From JANXQG01 sp963775975 (GTDB lineage: Bacteria > Planctomycetota > Planctomycetia > Pirellulales > Thermoguttaceae): 64,000 nt of DNA. The stretch is taken from assembly GCA_963775975.1 (NCBI GenBank), contig CAVZKX010000001.1, positions 1,488,001 to 1,552,000 on the forward strand, given 5' to 3'. Shown piece after piece: positions 54,699 through 62,912 of the stretch; the first letter of the stretch is position 1, and each line of letters begins with the position of its first letter. A model generated the notes under the pieces. It did not search any database and had not been told where the DNA came from. It saw nothing but the letters and a program-made list of their open reading frames with translations. Made by a program: the position numbers and the translations under genes.

Positions 54699-56396
54699 AT
54701 GACCAATCAACTCACCACGATTGCGAAGCCGCCGCCAGTCCCGCGCCGCAAGCCGAAAGGCGAGAGGTTCTGGAGCCGCGGCGAGCCGATGGTCTGGGTT
54801 GCCGCCGGCACGCTCGCCGCGATCCTGCTGTCAGCATTCGTCCTCATGTTCGTGGTGCTGGTCAACGGGCTAAGCTACTTCTGGCCCGCCCCGCTGGAAG
54901 AGCTGCATTTGGCCGACGGCAGCCGCCTTCTCGGCCGCCGCACGGCGAGCATCGGCGGCGCCGGCCCCAGCGACAGCTTTGCCTTTCGCACGGCCAACAA
55001 GGGTTTTGACACGGCGACGCAGGCCATTCGCCGCATCAAACGCGACGAGGTCGTCTCCTCCGCCTTCCCGCCGGACGCGCTCGCCGTCGAGCGGCTGGAG
55101 AACAGCGATTTCTATGGCACGCTGGTCGATGTGCAGCTTTCCGATGTCGAAATTCCTCCAGCGGCCGACGCACTAGCGCGGCTGCAGTCGGCGCTGCAAG
55201 CGATTGCAAGCCGGCGGGCCGAGAAACTCGATCCATTGCTGGCGGAAATCTCGGCCGTCAGCGCCCGCCGTGAGACCGTGCAAAGCGCTCAACTCAGGTT
55301 GGAATACGAAAGACAATCGTCGCAGGACCTTTCGCCCGATCGCGCGGCCGCTCTGCAAGGCAAAATAGATCAATTGCAGGGCCGACTCGCCGAGCTGGAC
55401 GCCGACAGCAAGCGGCTCGTCGGCCAGCGGTTCGCTCTCGAAGCTCGGCTGCGGAAGAACGTCGCCCAATTCCACGACAGCCAGGGAATCGTCCGGCAGA
55501 TCGCGCTGGTCGATATTATCCGCGTCTATCAGCCCAACGAGATGGGTTTTTTCAGCAAGCTCGGCCATTACTTCGCGAAAGTCTGGGAATTGCTCTCCAC
55601 GCCGCCGCGCGAGTCGAACACCGAGGGCGGAGTGCTGCCGGCGCTCTTCGGCACTGTCTCGCTGATCTTCCTCATGGCGATCTTCTGCTTTCCCTTGGGC
55701 GTGCTCGCCGGAATTTATCTCGGCGAATACGCCCAGGACGGCGCGCTGGTCCGGCTGGTGCGGATTGGCGTGAATAATCTGGCCGGCATCCCGTCGATCG
55801 TTTACGGTATCTTCGGCGTCGGCTTCTTCATCAATTTCCTCGGCGCGTGGATCGATCAGCGGTTCTACGCCTTCCATCTTACCAAAGGGCCCGTCTTCGG
55901 CACGGGCGGAATCCTCTGGGCCGCGCTGACGCTCGGCCTCTTGACCGTGCCCGTGGTGATCGTGGCCACCGAGGAGGCGATCCGCGTCATTCCCCGCGGC
56001 ATCCGCGAAGGTTCCTACGCCTTGGGCGCGACGAAGTTCCAAACGCTCTTCCGCGTCCTCTTGCCGCTCTCTTCGCCGGGCATCCTGACCGGCTTCATCC
56101 TCGCCATGGCCCGTGCGGCCGGCGAGGTCGCGCCGCTGATGCTTACGGGCGTGGTCAATTCGGCGGCCACGCTGCCGGTGGATCGCACATTTCCCTATTT
56201 TCACTTGGAGCGGCAGTTCATGCACCTCGGCTACCAGCTTTATTCGGTTGCCTTCCAATCGCCCGACGCCGAGGCCGCGCGGCCGTTGGTTTACGTGATC
56301 GCGCTGCTCTTGGTCCTCATCGTGCTCGTGTTGAGCGGCCTGGCGATCGTCCTCCGCAACCGCATGCGCAAGACATTGCAACTCCGCACGATTTGA
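54699..56396 (+). CDS. pstA: Phosphate ABC permease PstA, long form
   Basis: 565 residues in one frame, starting 4 bp after pstC. TM1 (GTLAAILLSAFVLMFVVLVN) is followed by an insertion of about 230 residues. It holds short SH3-like strands (LHLADGSRLLGRRTASIG; GTLVDVQLSDVEIPP) and a coiled coil (SARRETVQSAQLRLEYERQS to RFALEARLRKNV). The permease part is typical: VLPALFGTVSLIFLMAIFCF, IGVNNLAGIPSIVYGIFGVG, GALGATKFQTL-like EAA loop (GSYALGATKFQTLFRVLLPL) and AAGEVAPLMLTGV. Paired inserts in PstC and PstA suggest a shared periplasmic assembly. Confidence 0.93.
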   Translation: MTNQLTTIAKPPPVPRRKPKGERFWSRGEPMVWVAAGTLAAILLSAFVLMFVVLVNGLSYFWPAPLEELHLADGSRLLGRRTASIGGAGPSDSFAFRTANKGFDTATQAIRRIKRDEVVSSAFPPDALAVERLENSDFYGTLVDVQLSDVEIPPAADALARLQSALQAIASRRAEKLDPLLAEISAVSARRETVQSAQLRLEYERQSSQDLSPDRAAALQGKIDQLQGRLAELDADSKRLVGQRFALEARLRKNVAQFHDSQGIVRQIALVDIIRVYQPNEMGFFSKLGHYFAKVWELLSTPPRESNTEGGVLPALFGTVSLIFLMAIFCFPLGVLAGIYLGEYAQDGALVRLVRIGVNNLAGIPSIVYGIFGVGFFINFLGAWIDQRFYAFHLTKGPVFGTGGILWAALTLGLLTVPVVIVATEEAIRVIPRGIREGSYALGATKFQTLFRVLLPLSSPGILTGFILAMARAAGEVAPLMLTGVVNSAATLPVDRTFPYFHLERQFMHLGYQLYSVAFQSPDAEAARPLVYVIALLLVLIVLVLSGLAIVLRNRMRKTLQLRTI

Positions 56397-56403
56397 TGCT
56401 ATC

Positions 56404-57273
56404 ATGAAGCTCACGATGGACGACCCCGCACCCGCCCCGCCGGAAGTTCGCAAGCCCGAGCCGGCCCCGCGCGCCGCGAGTATAAGCTTGCCCGAACCCG
56501 CTGCGCCTGCGGCCGCGTCGGAGCCGATCGTGCAAGTCGATGACTTGTCGCTCTCCTACGGCGAAAGTCCGGCCCTGAAGAACGTCACGCTGGACATTCC
56601 ACGCCACCAGGTCACGGCCCTGATCGGCCCTTCGGGTTGCGGCAAGTCGACCTTGCTCCGCTGCCTCAACCGCATGAACGACCTGATCGACAACGTCCGC
56701 ACCACCGGCAGCATCCGCGTCGATGGCGACGAAATCCTTGATCGCGGCACCGACGTGATCGAGCTCCGCCGCAAGATCGGCATGGTCTTCCAGAAGCCGA
56801 CGCCCTTTGCCAAGACAATCTACGAAAACGTGGCCTATGGCCTCCGCATTGTGGGCATTCGCGACCGCCGCACGCTGGACGAGGCGGTGGAAAAAAGCCT
56901 CCGCCGCGCGGCCTTGTGGGACGAAGTCAAGGACCGCCTTAAGCAATCCGCCTTGGGGCTCTCCGGCGGGCAGCACCAGCGGCTCTGCATCGCCCGCGCG
57001 GTGGCGGTGCGCCCCGAGATCATCCTCATGGACGAGCCCTGCTCGGCGCTCGACCCGCGCTCGACGACCCGCGTCGAGGACCTCATCGGCGAGCTTCGCG
57101 GCGAATACACGATCATCATCGTCACGCACAACATGCAGCAGGCCGCTCGCGTTTCCGACCACACGGCCTTTCTCTACGAAGGCGTGCTAATCGAGTTCCG
57201 GCCCACGCAGGAGCTGTTTACTTGCCCGGCGAAGAAGGAGACGGAGGACTATCTGACGGGGCGGTTCGGGTAG
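56404..57273 (+). CDS. pstB: Phosphate ABC transporter ATPase PstB
   Basis: 289 residues, ATG 7 bp after pstA. The N-terminal 40 residues are a Pro/Ala-rich extension. Walker A GPSGCGKST (75-83), CLNRMNDLIDNVRTTGSIRV (PstB-specific), Q-loop VFQKPTPF, signature LSGGQHQRLCIARAV, Walker B EIILMDEPCSALDP and the switch histidine in VTHNMQQAARVSD are all present. It hydrolyses ATP to drive import through PstC/PstA. No phoU gene follows, which is common outside proteobacteria. The gene appears intact. Confidence 0.96.
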   Translation: MKLTMDDPAPAPPEVRKPEPAPRAASISLPEPAAPAAASEPIVQVDDLSLSYGESPALKNVTLDIPRHQVTALIGPSGCGKSTLLRCLNRMNDLIDNVRTTGSIRVDGDEILDRGTDVIELRRKIGMVFQKPTPFAKTIYENVAYGLRIVGIRDRRTLDEAVEKSLRRAALWDEVKDRLKQSALGLSGGQHQRLCIARAVAVRPEIILMDEPCSALDPRSTTRVEDLIGELRGEYTIIIVTHNMQQAARVSDHTAFLYEGVLIEFRPTQELFTCPAKKETEDYLTGRFG

Positions 57274-57296
57274 CGGCCGCAAATATCTCACGCAAA

Positions 57297-57318
57297 GGCG
57301 CAAAGCTCGCAAAGAGCG
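57297..57318. repeat. Half of a palindromic element (CTCACGCAAAGGCGCAAAGC)
   Basis: CTCACGCAAAGGCGCAAAGC TC resembles the left arm of the element at 57772-57912. It lies between pstB and the small membrane protein gene. Confidence 0.6.
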
Positions 57319-57418
57319 ATCGAGTTTAAACGGCGGACACCTTTTGTTGGCCCCGGAAGGTTGTAAACTGACACTTGATGGGGACAAGGCTAATTTACGA
57401 AATTCGGGAGAAAGGTCA

Positions 57419-57661
57419 ATGAAACTCACGGGTATCAAGGGTGCATTCGCAGGCGCAATAATTGTCAGTCTGCTTTTTTGGTGGGCGACTCGGAACTTCT
57501 CGCCACTAACGCAGGCTATATGTATTCCGCTCGGCTTTGCGATTGGCTTTTCTGTCGCGCTAGTATTTTTGTGGATCGACAAGCGGCGCAAGCCTCCCGA
57601 CACCAACGATATGCTGGCGGGGATGATGGGACCACGGAAGCCCAAGTCGCCACAGCGGTAG
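57419..57661 (+). CDS. Small membrane protein of unknown function
   Basis: 80 residues from ATG 57419, preceded by GGGAGAAAGG. Two hydrophobic segments (IKGAFAGAIIVSLLFWWATR and AICIPLGFAIGFSVALVFLW) are followed by a basic, disordered tail (DKRRKPPDTNDMLAG). No family is recognised. It is framed by pieces of a palindromic repeat on both sides and may be a separately acquired gene. Confidence 0.65.
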   Translation: MKLTGIKGAFAGAIIVSLLFWWATRNFSPLTQAICIPLGFAIGFSVALVFLWIDKRRKPPDTNDMLAGMMGPRKPKSPQR

Positions 57662-57771
57662 ACTCACGCCCTGTCAGTCGAGATCAGAGACAAAGAAAGT
57701 AGCCGATCCGATGGTCTCTGGCCATGCTATGGTTTGCGGCGCGACGCTTCTCCCCATCGAAAAGAAGGAAT

Positions 57772-57912
57772 CTCACGCCAAGGCGCAATGCTCGCGAAGG
57801 CGAGAAAAGAACAAAGACAGGAATATGAGTTGACAGGAAAGGGCACAGCTATATTCCTGTCAACCCATATTCCTGTCATTCCTCCTTTGCGAGCTTTGCG
57901 CCTTGGCGTGAG
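57772..57912. repeat. Long palindromic element (141 bp) with a nested hairpin
   Basis: Outer arms CTCACGCCAAGGCGCAATGC and GCTTTGCGCCTTGGCGTGAG pair with a few mismatches. Inside, GACAGGAATATG...CATATTCCTGTC and TTGACAGGAA/TTCCTGTCAA form a second stem. The element fills the gap before the convergent isomerase gene. Confidence 0.85.
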
Positions 57913-57952
57913 TCTTGCCCGGTCGCGCGTTCGCTTCGCCGAACGCCCGCTC

Positions 57953-58912
57953 TCACGCCCCATTAAACGCGTTCCGCAACACCGCCAGGCTCCGTGGCAC
58001 GGCTATTTTCGCCGCCTCCTTGCCTTCGAACTCCAGCGAAATCCGCCCGCGGTAATTGTGCTTCTTAAGCATTCGCGCGATGCGGGCGTAGTCGAGGTCG
58101 ATCTCGTACCAGACGCCGCCGCCGTAATACGTTTTGGCGTGGACGTGCGTCGCCAGCGGTGCGATTGCTTCCAACGATTCATAGACGTTGTCGCGGAAAT
58201 TGCCCATGTCGAGCGTCACGCCGAACCAGGGCGACGCGATCGCCTTGTGGATCCGCAGCACGCCTTCGGGCAAGCGTGCCAGGCCCCAGTGGTTTTCCAG
58301 ACCCAAGACGACGCCGCACTTCTCCGCCGTCGGCAGGCACTTTTCGAAACCCTCGATGATCCACGGAAAACCGTCTTCGTCCTTGTAGCCCGCGAGCGGC
58401 GGTTCGATGCCGCGGTGGGCCATCAGGTCATTAAAATCCTTGCTCGTGCCCCAGCGACCGGTGTTGATCCGCATGTGCGGGATGCCGAGCGCGTAGGCCA
58501 GTTCGATGCTCGCGCAGGTGATCTCGACGTTCTTTTTGCGAAGCTCGGCGTCGGGCGAGAGGAATGTCTGATGCGTGGAAAGGCCGTAGAGGCATAAGCC
58601 TGCCGCCATCGCCTGCCGCTTGAGCTGCTGCAAGTAGGCGTTGTCCTTGCGGTGCATTTGGGCCTCTAAAATTTCCACGCCGTCAAAACCCATCTCGCCC
58701 GCCATCGCGATGCAGTCCTCAATCTTGACCGGATGTGCGTCGTCGAAGTGCCAGAACGAGTAAGTGGAAACGCCGATCGGGTTGCCGGGCCGGGCGCCGG
58801 AAGGTGGATCAGCGGCGGGAGCGGTTGCGGCTGACGTAGTATTTGCGGCCAGCGCCACAGCCGGCAGAGCGGCGGCGGCGGTCGAATGGAGCAGAAAGTC
58901 GCGGCGTTTCAT
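57953..58912 (-). CDS. Tat-exported sugar-phosphate isomerase/epimerase-like TIM barrel
   Basis: 319 residues. Tat leader KRRDFLLHSTAAAALPAVAL, then Ala-rich linker. Barrel elements: GVSTYSFWHFDDAHPVKIED, EMGFDGVEILEAQMHRKDNA, GIPHMRINTGRWGTSKDFND, CGVVLGLENHWGLARLPEGV, FGVTLDMGNFRDNVYESLEA, THVHAKTYYGG and YRGRISLEFEGKEAAKIAVP. Ligands fit Glu in GLENHW, Asp in LDMGNF, His in HVHAK and Glu in LEFEG, the pattern of this superfamily. The substrate is unknown. A distant paralogue is at 43366-44346. Confidence 0.88.
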   Translation of the reverse strand: MKRRDFLLHSTAAAALPAVALAANTTSAATAPAADPPSGARPGNPIGVSTYSFWHFDDAHPVKIEDCIAMAGEMGFDGVEILEAQMHRKDNAYLQQLKRQAMAAGLCLYGLSTHQTFLSPDAELRKKNVEITCASIELAYALGIPHMRINTGRWGTSKDFNDLMAHRGIEPPLAGYKDEDGFPWIIEGFEKCLPTAEKCGVVLGLENHWGLARLPEGVLRIHKAIASPWFGVTLDMGNFRDNVYESLEAIAPLATHVHAKTYYGGGVWYEIDLDYARIARMLKKHNYRGRISLEFEGKEAAKIAVPRSLAVLRNAFNGA

Positions 58913-59211
58913 GGGGTGTCTCCCGGATAGTACGTGTTGTCGATGCCCTGATTGTAAACGGCGTTAGGCGGGAATTCCATTCCGCCTCGCAGTGGCAGCC
59001 AGAAAAGGTTCCGGATTTCCCCCCGGCAAAGTTTCGCCAGGCAGACGGACTTGCGCGGCATACACATTCGCGGCCCGAATTACGCGAGCCACGGGCCGAA
59101 TTCCATTTGCACGCGCACCGATGTGGCGCACAATTCTGGTGGACTGACATCATGATAAGGGAACTGCAAAATCAATCAGGAGAATTACTGCCCAGAAAGG
59201 AGATCAGCGGC

Positions 59212-59382
59212 ATGAAACGAATATGTTTTTTAACGCTCTTGCTGATGCCGGTGCTCGCCGGCGGGTGCAAGTTGTGTTACTCATGGCAATTAGGTCGAGA
59301 TCGGCCTCCGGATGCGGCGCCGGCGATGTGCGCTCCCCCCTGCGAATCGTCGTGCTCACCTGGCTGTCCGTGCAGCGGCTAA
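59212..59382 (+). CDS. Small cysteine-rich lipoprotein
   Basis: 56 residues with AAAGGAGA upstream of ATG 59212. The leader KRICFLTLLLMPVLAGGC ends in a lipobox, so the mature protein of about 38 residues is likely membrane-anchored by its first cysteine. Six further Cys residues (LCYSW; MCAPPCESSCSPGCPCSG) may bind metal or form disulfides. Too short for most gene-finders. Function unknown. Confidence 0.6.
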   Translation: MKRICFLTLLLMPVLAGGCKLCYSWQLGRDRPPDAAPAMCAPPCESSCSPGCPCSG

Positions 59383-59519
59383 GGCCGCGAGCGGAAGGCA
59401 AAAGAACGAGCGGCCCATGCTCCCTCTAGGGCCGCTTACGCCGGCCGATCTACACCTGGGCTGACGCGGAGCGATGGACCCTCGCACCGTGTCAGCCCGA
59501 AGTTTTTTCTTGGTCATTC

Positions 59520-59573
59520 TATCCGGCACACTCCGTGTGCCGTCTCGCAGCGGCACACGGAGTGTGCCGGATA
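59520..59573. repeat. Palindromic element, arms TATCCGGCACACTCCGTGTG, copy 2
   Basis: Same family as 41923-41977: TATCCGGCACACTCCGTGTG CC, then the centre GTCTCGCAGC, and the reverse complement. It lies 17 bp before the methyltransferase gene and may be in its 5' leader. Confidence 0.9.
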
Positions 59574-59589
59574 CAATTATACTTGTGAA

Positions 59590-60636
59590 ATGCCCGAGAT
59601 CGCCGTCCGGCCGCAAGAGCAATTGCTGATCGACGCGCTGGCCGCGCCGGACCTGCCTCCGCCCAGCCGGATGCTTTGTACTTCGCAGGGCCGGGCCCAA
59701 CTGGCGGCGGCCGCGGCGCGGCAGTTCCCAGACGGCCAAGTCGTCTGTCATTTTCTCGACCTCTATCGAGCCGGCCTGGCCCGCGAACATCTTGCCGACA
59801 GTCCTGGCAATCTGACAATCGCCTGCTCAGCCGACTTCCCGCCGGACATCGTCGAACTTGCCGCCTTGCCGATGAGTGCCCAAGGCGAGGCCGAGTTGAC
59901 CCGCGAGCTGCTCGAGCAGGCCCACGAACGGTTGGCTCTGGGCGGATTGCTGCTCGCGAGCACCGACAATCCGCGCGATCGCTGGCTGCATGGCGAGATG
60001 CAAACCTTGTTTGCCACGGTGAGCCGCCGCGAGCATCCCGCGGGCACTGTCTATACGGCGCGGAAGGCCGGCCCGCTGGCGCGGCGGCGGGATTTTTCTT
60101 GCGAGCTCGCCTTCCGCGACCGCGGCCCGCTGATCCACTTCCGCACTCGGCCGGGCGTCTTTTCCCATCGTAAGATCGATCCGGGAGCGAGGCAACTTAT
60201 GGCCGCAATGGAGATTCGCGCGGGGGACCGTGTGCTGGATATCGGTTGTGGTAGCGGCGTGGTCGCCTTGGCAGCGGCCGTCCGCGCGGAAGGCGCATCC
60301 GTGCTGGCAATCGACTCAAATGCAAGAGCGATCGAGTGTACGCTCTGGTCTGCCGCCCGCAACAATTTGACAAATGTTTCCGTCGAGCATACCGCGACGG
60401 GACCGAGCGGTAAAACTGAATCGTTTGATGTGGCGGTTGCCAATCCTCCCTACTTTGCCGGCTTTCGCATCGCTCGGTTCTTCTTGGAAACGGCCCGCGC
60501 CGCCCTTCGTTCCGGCGGGCGAATCTACGTCGTCAACAAGCAGCCGGAGTGGTACGCTGAGAACATGCCGGAGTGGTTTGACAATGTGACGGTCCAGCAG
60601 TCAAAAAACTACTGGATCGCGCGAGGGGCTCGCTAA
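59590..60636 (+). CDS. Class I SAM-dependent methyltransferase (RsmC/RlmG-like)
   Basis: 348 residues. The N-terminal half (LIDALAAPDLPPPSRMLCTS; DIVELAALPMSAQGEAELTR) resembles the inactive pseudo-methyltransferase domain of RsmC/RlmG. The C-terminal half is the active fold: FSHRKIDPGARQLMAAMEIR, SAM motif VLDIGCGSGVVALAAAVRAE (about 215-234), acidic loop VLAIDSNARAIECTLWSAAR, and the catalytic VANPPYFAGFRI (about 283-294), typical of N2-guanine rRNA methyltransferases. Which rRNA position is methylated cannot be told. The stop touches the next palindromic element. Confidence 0.85.
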   Translation: MPEIAVRPQEQLLIDALAAPDLPPPSRMLCTSQGRAQLAAAAARQFPDGQVVCHFLDLYRAGLAREHLADSPGNLTIACSADFPPDIVELAALPMSAQGEAELTRELLEQAHERLALGGLLLASTDNPRDRWLHGEMQTLFATVSRREHPAGTVYTARKAGPLARRRDFSCELAFRDRGPLIHFRTRPGVFSHRKIDPGARQLMAAMEIRAGDRVLDIGCGSGVVALAAAVRAEGASVLAIDSNARAIECTLWSAARNNLTNVSVEHTATGPSGKTESFDVAVANPPYFAGFRIARFFLETARAALRSGGRIYVVNKQPEWYAENMPEWFDNVTVQQSKNYWIARGAR

Positions 60637-60637
60637 A

Positions 60638-60689
60638 GTCGCCTTTCGCTCCGCGAAAGCCGCGCAACTTTCGCGGAGCGAAAGGCGAC
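60638..60689. repeat. Palindromic element, arms GTCGCCTTTCGCTCCGCGAA, copy 2
   Basis: GTCGCCTTTCGCTCCGCGAA AG, a short centre CCGCGCAA and the reverse complement. It begins one base after the methyltransferase stop and ends 11 bases before the convergent gene's stop, so it may help end transcription. Confidence 0.9.
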
Positions 60690-60700
60690 AATCTGCCGTG

Positions 60701-60976
60701 CTACGCGACCATTTCGTATTCGACGCGGCTGGCGCTATGCTCGAAGTCGAAACCGGCGGCTTCCAAGGCATCGTGAAACTCTTCGGGCGTAATCCGCTGG
60801 TTTTCCAGCGAGACCAGACCCCAAAAGACCGTGAAGCCGCTGTTCACGTGCAGGCCCATGCCGACCTGGCGGACGCGAAGTTGCGGATTGAGCCGGGCAG
60901 CCAAGTGCTTGAAGGCGAGAAACTCGTTGTCATCGCGCACCGAAAAAGCCTTGGGGACCTCGATCGTCGTTTCCAT
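60701..60976 (-). CDS. Small protein of unknown function
   Basis: 91 residues from ATG 60976 (preceded on the coding strand by GGGAGATGTC). Sequence: TIEVPKAFSVRDDNEFLAFK, HLAARLNPQLRVRQVGMGLH, VFWGLVSLENQRITPEEFHD ALEAAGFDFEH. It looks like a compact alpha/beta fold without signal peptide. No known family is recognised. Upstream starts exist at 61030 and 61042. Confidence 0.55.
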   Translation of the reverse strand: METTIEVPKAFSVRDDNEFLAFKHLAARLNPQLRVRQVGMGLHVNSGFTVFWGLVSLENQRITPEEFHDALEAAGFDFEHSASRVEYEMVA

Positions 60977-61177
60977 GACATCTCCCTGATTTACAGACAT
61001 AAGCGATTTATGGCATTCTATCAATTCCATGAAGAACGTCAATCCACTTCGGCTGCCATTATCTGGGCGCGTACCTCTTCGAGGTCGTTTTCGAGCTGGC
61101 CTTCCGCCGCCAAGGCTCGCTCTTGATTTACGACGCGGGCAGGACGAGTGTGACGCGGTGAGAAACGTTTTCTGTCC

Positions 61178-62001
61178 TCACCGCGGTCCCGGGATGTCGC
61201 GGCGATTGAATATCACCACTGCCACCAGGTAGCTTGCCAACCCCAAGCCGATCAGCGTCAAATTGTAACGCAAGGCGACGTGGCCAGCCGGATCGGTGGC
61301 GAGGATCAGTTCCTGTGGCTCGAACGGCGTGAGAAAGGAAAGGTAGAAGAGCCACTTGCCATCGGCCCACATCCGCGCGACGAGCTTGATCACGATCTCC
61401 ACGATGTAGAACCCGCCGGAGATTGCAAACGCCATCCAGCGATCGCGAAGGCCCGCGGAAATCATCGTCGTAATTCCGGTGAAGCAGAACGTCATGCAAG
61501 CCAGATTGACAGCGCCAGGCAGAAAGCCGCCGAGGACCACCGGTGGATCGAGGTGTACCGAGGCCAAGCCTAGACGCGTGCCCAGCAGGACGGCTGCCGA
61601 AAGCAGCGCGGCCCCAGCCGCGGAAACAGTGGCCGGAACGAGTACCACACTCACGCGCCAGATCGGCAGCGTGAGTATGAGGTCCATCGTGCCGCGGGAG
61701 ATTTCGCCGGTGATCGAGTCCGATCCGCGCCCAGCGCCCAGCCGACGCAAACCAAGAGCGTGACCACGTCGATGTAGAGGATGCTCAACTGGCCAAGCGG
61801 CGTGGCGAGCATTTCCAGCGGCACGCCCAGCAGCGGTTGCACAAAGCCGGGCAGCAACTTCAAGATGATCCCCATGCCGCCCGGCGGGAAGCGGCTCATC
61901 AGCCAGACAAAGAGCCAGGCGAAGAGCGTCAGCAGGACGAACGATACGATGAATTGCCGCCAGGCGTCGGAAATCGCTTTGGTCCAAAGGGCACGGTTCA
62001 T
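61178..62001 (-). CDS. ABC-2 type permease, frameshifted near 61722-61735
   Basis: Around 273 residues when repaired. The first frame (ATG 62001) has FIVSFVLLTLFAWLFVWLMS and QLSILYIDVVTLLVCVGWAL. The second continues SDSITGEISRGTMDLILTLP, VSVVLVPATVSAAGAALLSA, and LASYLVAVVIFNRRDIPGPR, with four more membrane segments. The ISRGTMDLILTLP motif is typical of ABC-2 permeases of polysaccharide or drug exporters. The change lies in GCGCTGGGCGCGGATCGG. No ATPase gene is adjacent, so the partner must be elsewhere. Between this gene and the next (61043-61177) a short open stretch (NQERALAAEGQLENDLEEV) may be another gene's remnant. Confidence 0.78.
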
Positions 62002-62026
62002 AGGAAAACAGGTCGCGCGTTTTAAC

Positions 62027-62087
62027 TGTAGGGAATGCCCTCCGTGGCGTTCCGCAGTTCGGAACGCCACGGAGGGCGTTCCCTACA
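62027..62087. repeat. Palindromic element, arms TGTAGGGAATGCCCTCCGTG, copy 2
   Basis: 61 bp; matches the element at 16881-16940 with a few changes. It lies between the divergent ABC permease gene and the next gene. Confidence 0.85.
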
Positions 62088-62149
62088 ACTATGCGGCAAG
62101 TTACCATAGATGGGAGCATTTGCCCAGTTCGCCTGAGAGGTTTTTCGCC

Positions 62150-62890
62150 ATGTGCCCAACCTTGACCTGTCTTGCGCTTGCCTTCGTGGGAAACGTCGAT
62201 CTCGGTTATCAGCCCGCGCCTGATGGAAGAAGCTTGGAATTGATCGTTCAGATCGATCCGACCGCATTTCGGACGGTGCAACCGGGCGACCCGATCGGCC
62301 AAGCGGTAACGCGCGAAATGCAGCAAAATCTACAGTCGTATCGAGTGAGCATGATTACAGTTGCCGTCGGGAACGGGCCGCCGCCGCGCAAACTGCCGCA
62401 ACCATCAGCCGCGAGGTCATTGGAGCCGAACCGCGGCGCGTTGGTCGCGCCGGCGACCGCGCCAAGCGTGCCGGCCAACCCGCTGCCGTCTTCGCCAGTC
62501 ATGCGCGCGACCGCCGAGACGCCAATCGGAGCGAACGGGGGACCCTCGTTGGGACCGCCCGTTAGCGATCCAGGGACGGTGCGTGTATCCGCGCCGACGG
62601 GTAAGCCGTACGCGCCGACAACGACCAACGAGCAGACGCAAGGCGCGGCCGACACTCGGGCCGGTTCGACTCTTGCTCCCGGCAATCAGGTCGCCAACAC
62701 GCCTTACCCGGACCTCGATCCGGCTGATGGCGGCAAGTCGGCGACTGGCGGTTTTAACGGCAAAGAACTCACTCTTTATCTATTCATCATCGGCCTCGCC
62801 GCCTCCAACGGCTACGTCGGCTGGCTGTTCTATGACGCGCGGCAGCGCTATATCGGATTGCTGTCGAGAAAGTTTGCAGCCGCAAGTTAG
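62150..62890 (+). CDS. Secreted/membrane Pro-rich protein of unknown function
   Basis: 246 residues from ATG 62150. The start is set by a short hydrophobic stretch (CPTLTCLALAFVGNV); the frame is open further upstream across a repeat and is not used. An N-terminal domain of about 70 residues (LELIVQIDPTAFRTVQPGDP; REMQQNLQSYRVSMITVAVG) precedes a disordered Pro/Ala/Thr-rich stretch. A single C-terminal membrane segment follows (LTLYLFIIGLAASNGYVGWL), then a basic tail. No family recognised. Confidence 0.6.
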   Translation: MCPTLTCLALAFVGNVDLGYQPAPDGRSLELIVQIDPTAFRTVQPGDPIGQAVTREMQQNLQSYRVSMITVAVGNGPPPRKLPQPSAARSLEPNRGALVAPATAPSVPANPLPSSPVMRATAETPIGANGGPSLGPPVSDPGTVRVSAPTGKPYAPTTTNEQTQGAADTRAGSTLAPGNQVANTPYPDLDPADGGKSATGGFNGKELTLYLFIIGLAASNGYVGWLFYDARQRYIGLLSRKFAAAS

Positions 62891-62912
62891 CAACTCCGCG
62901 AGCGGCTATAGT

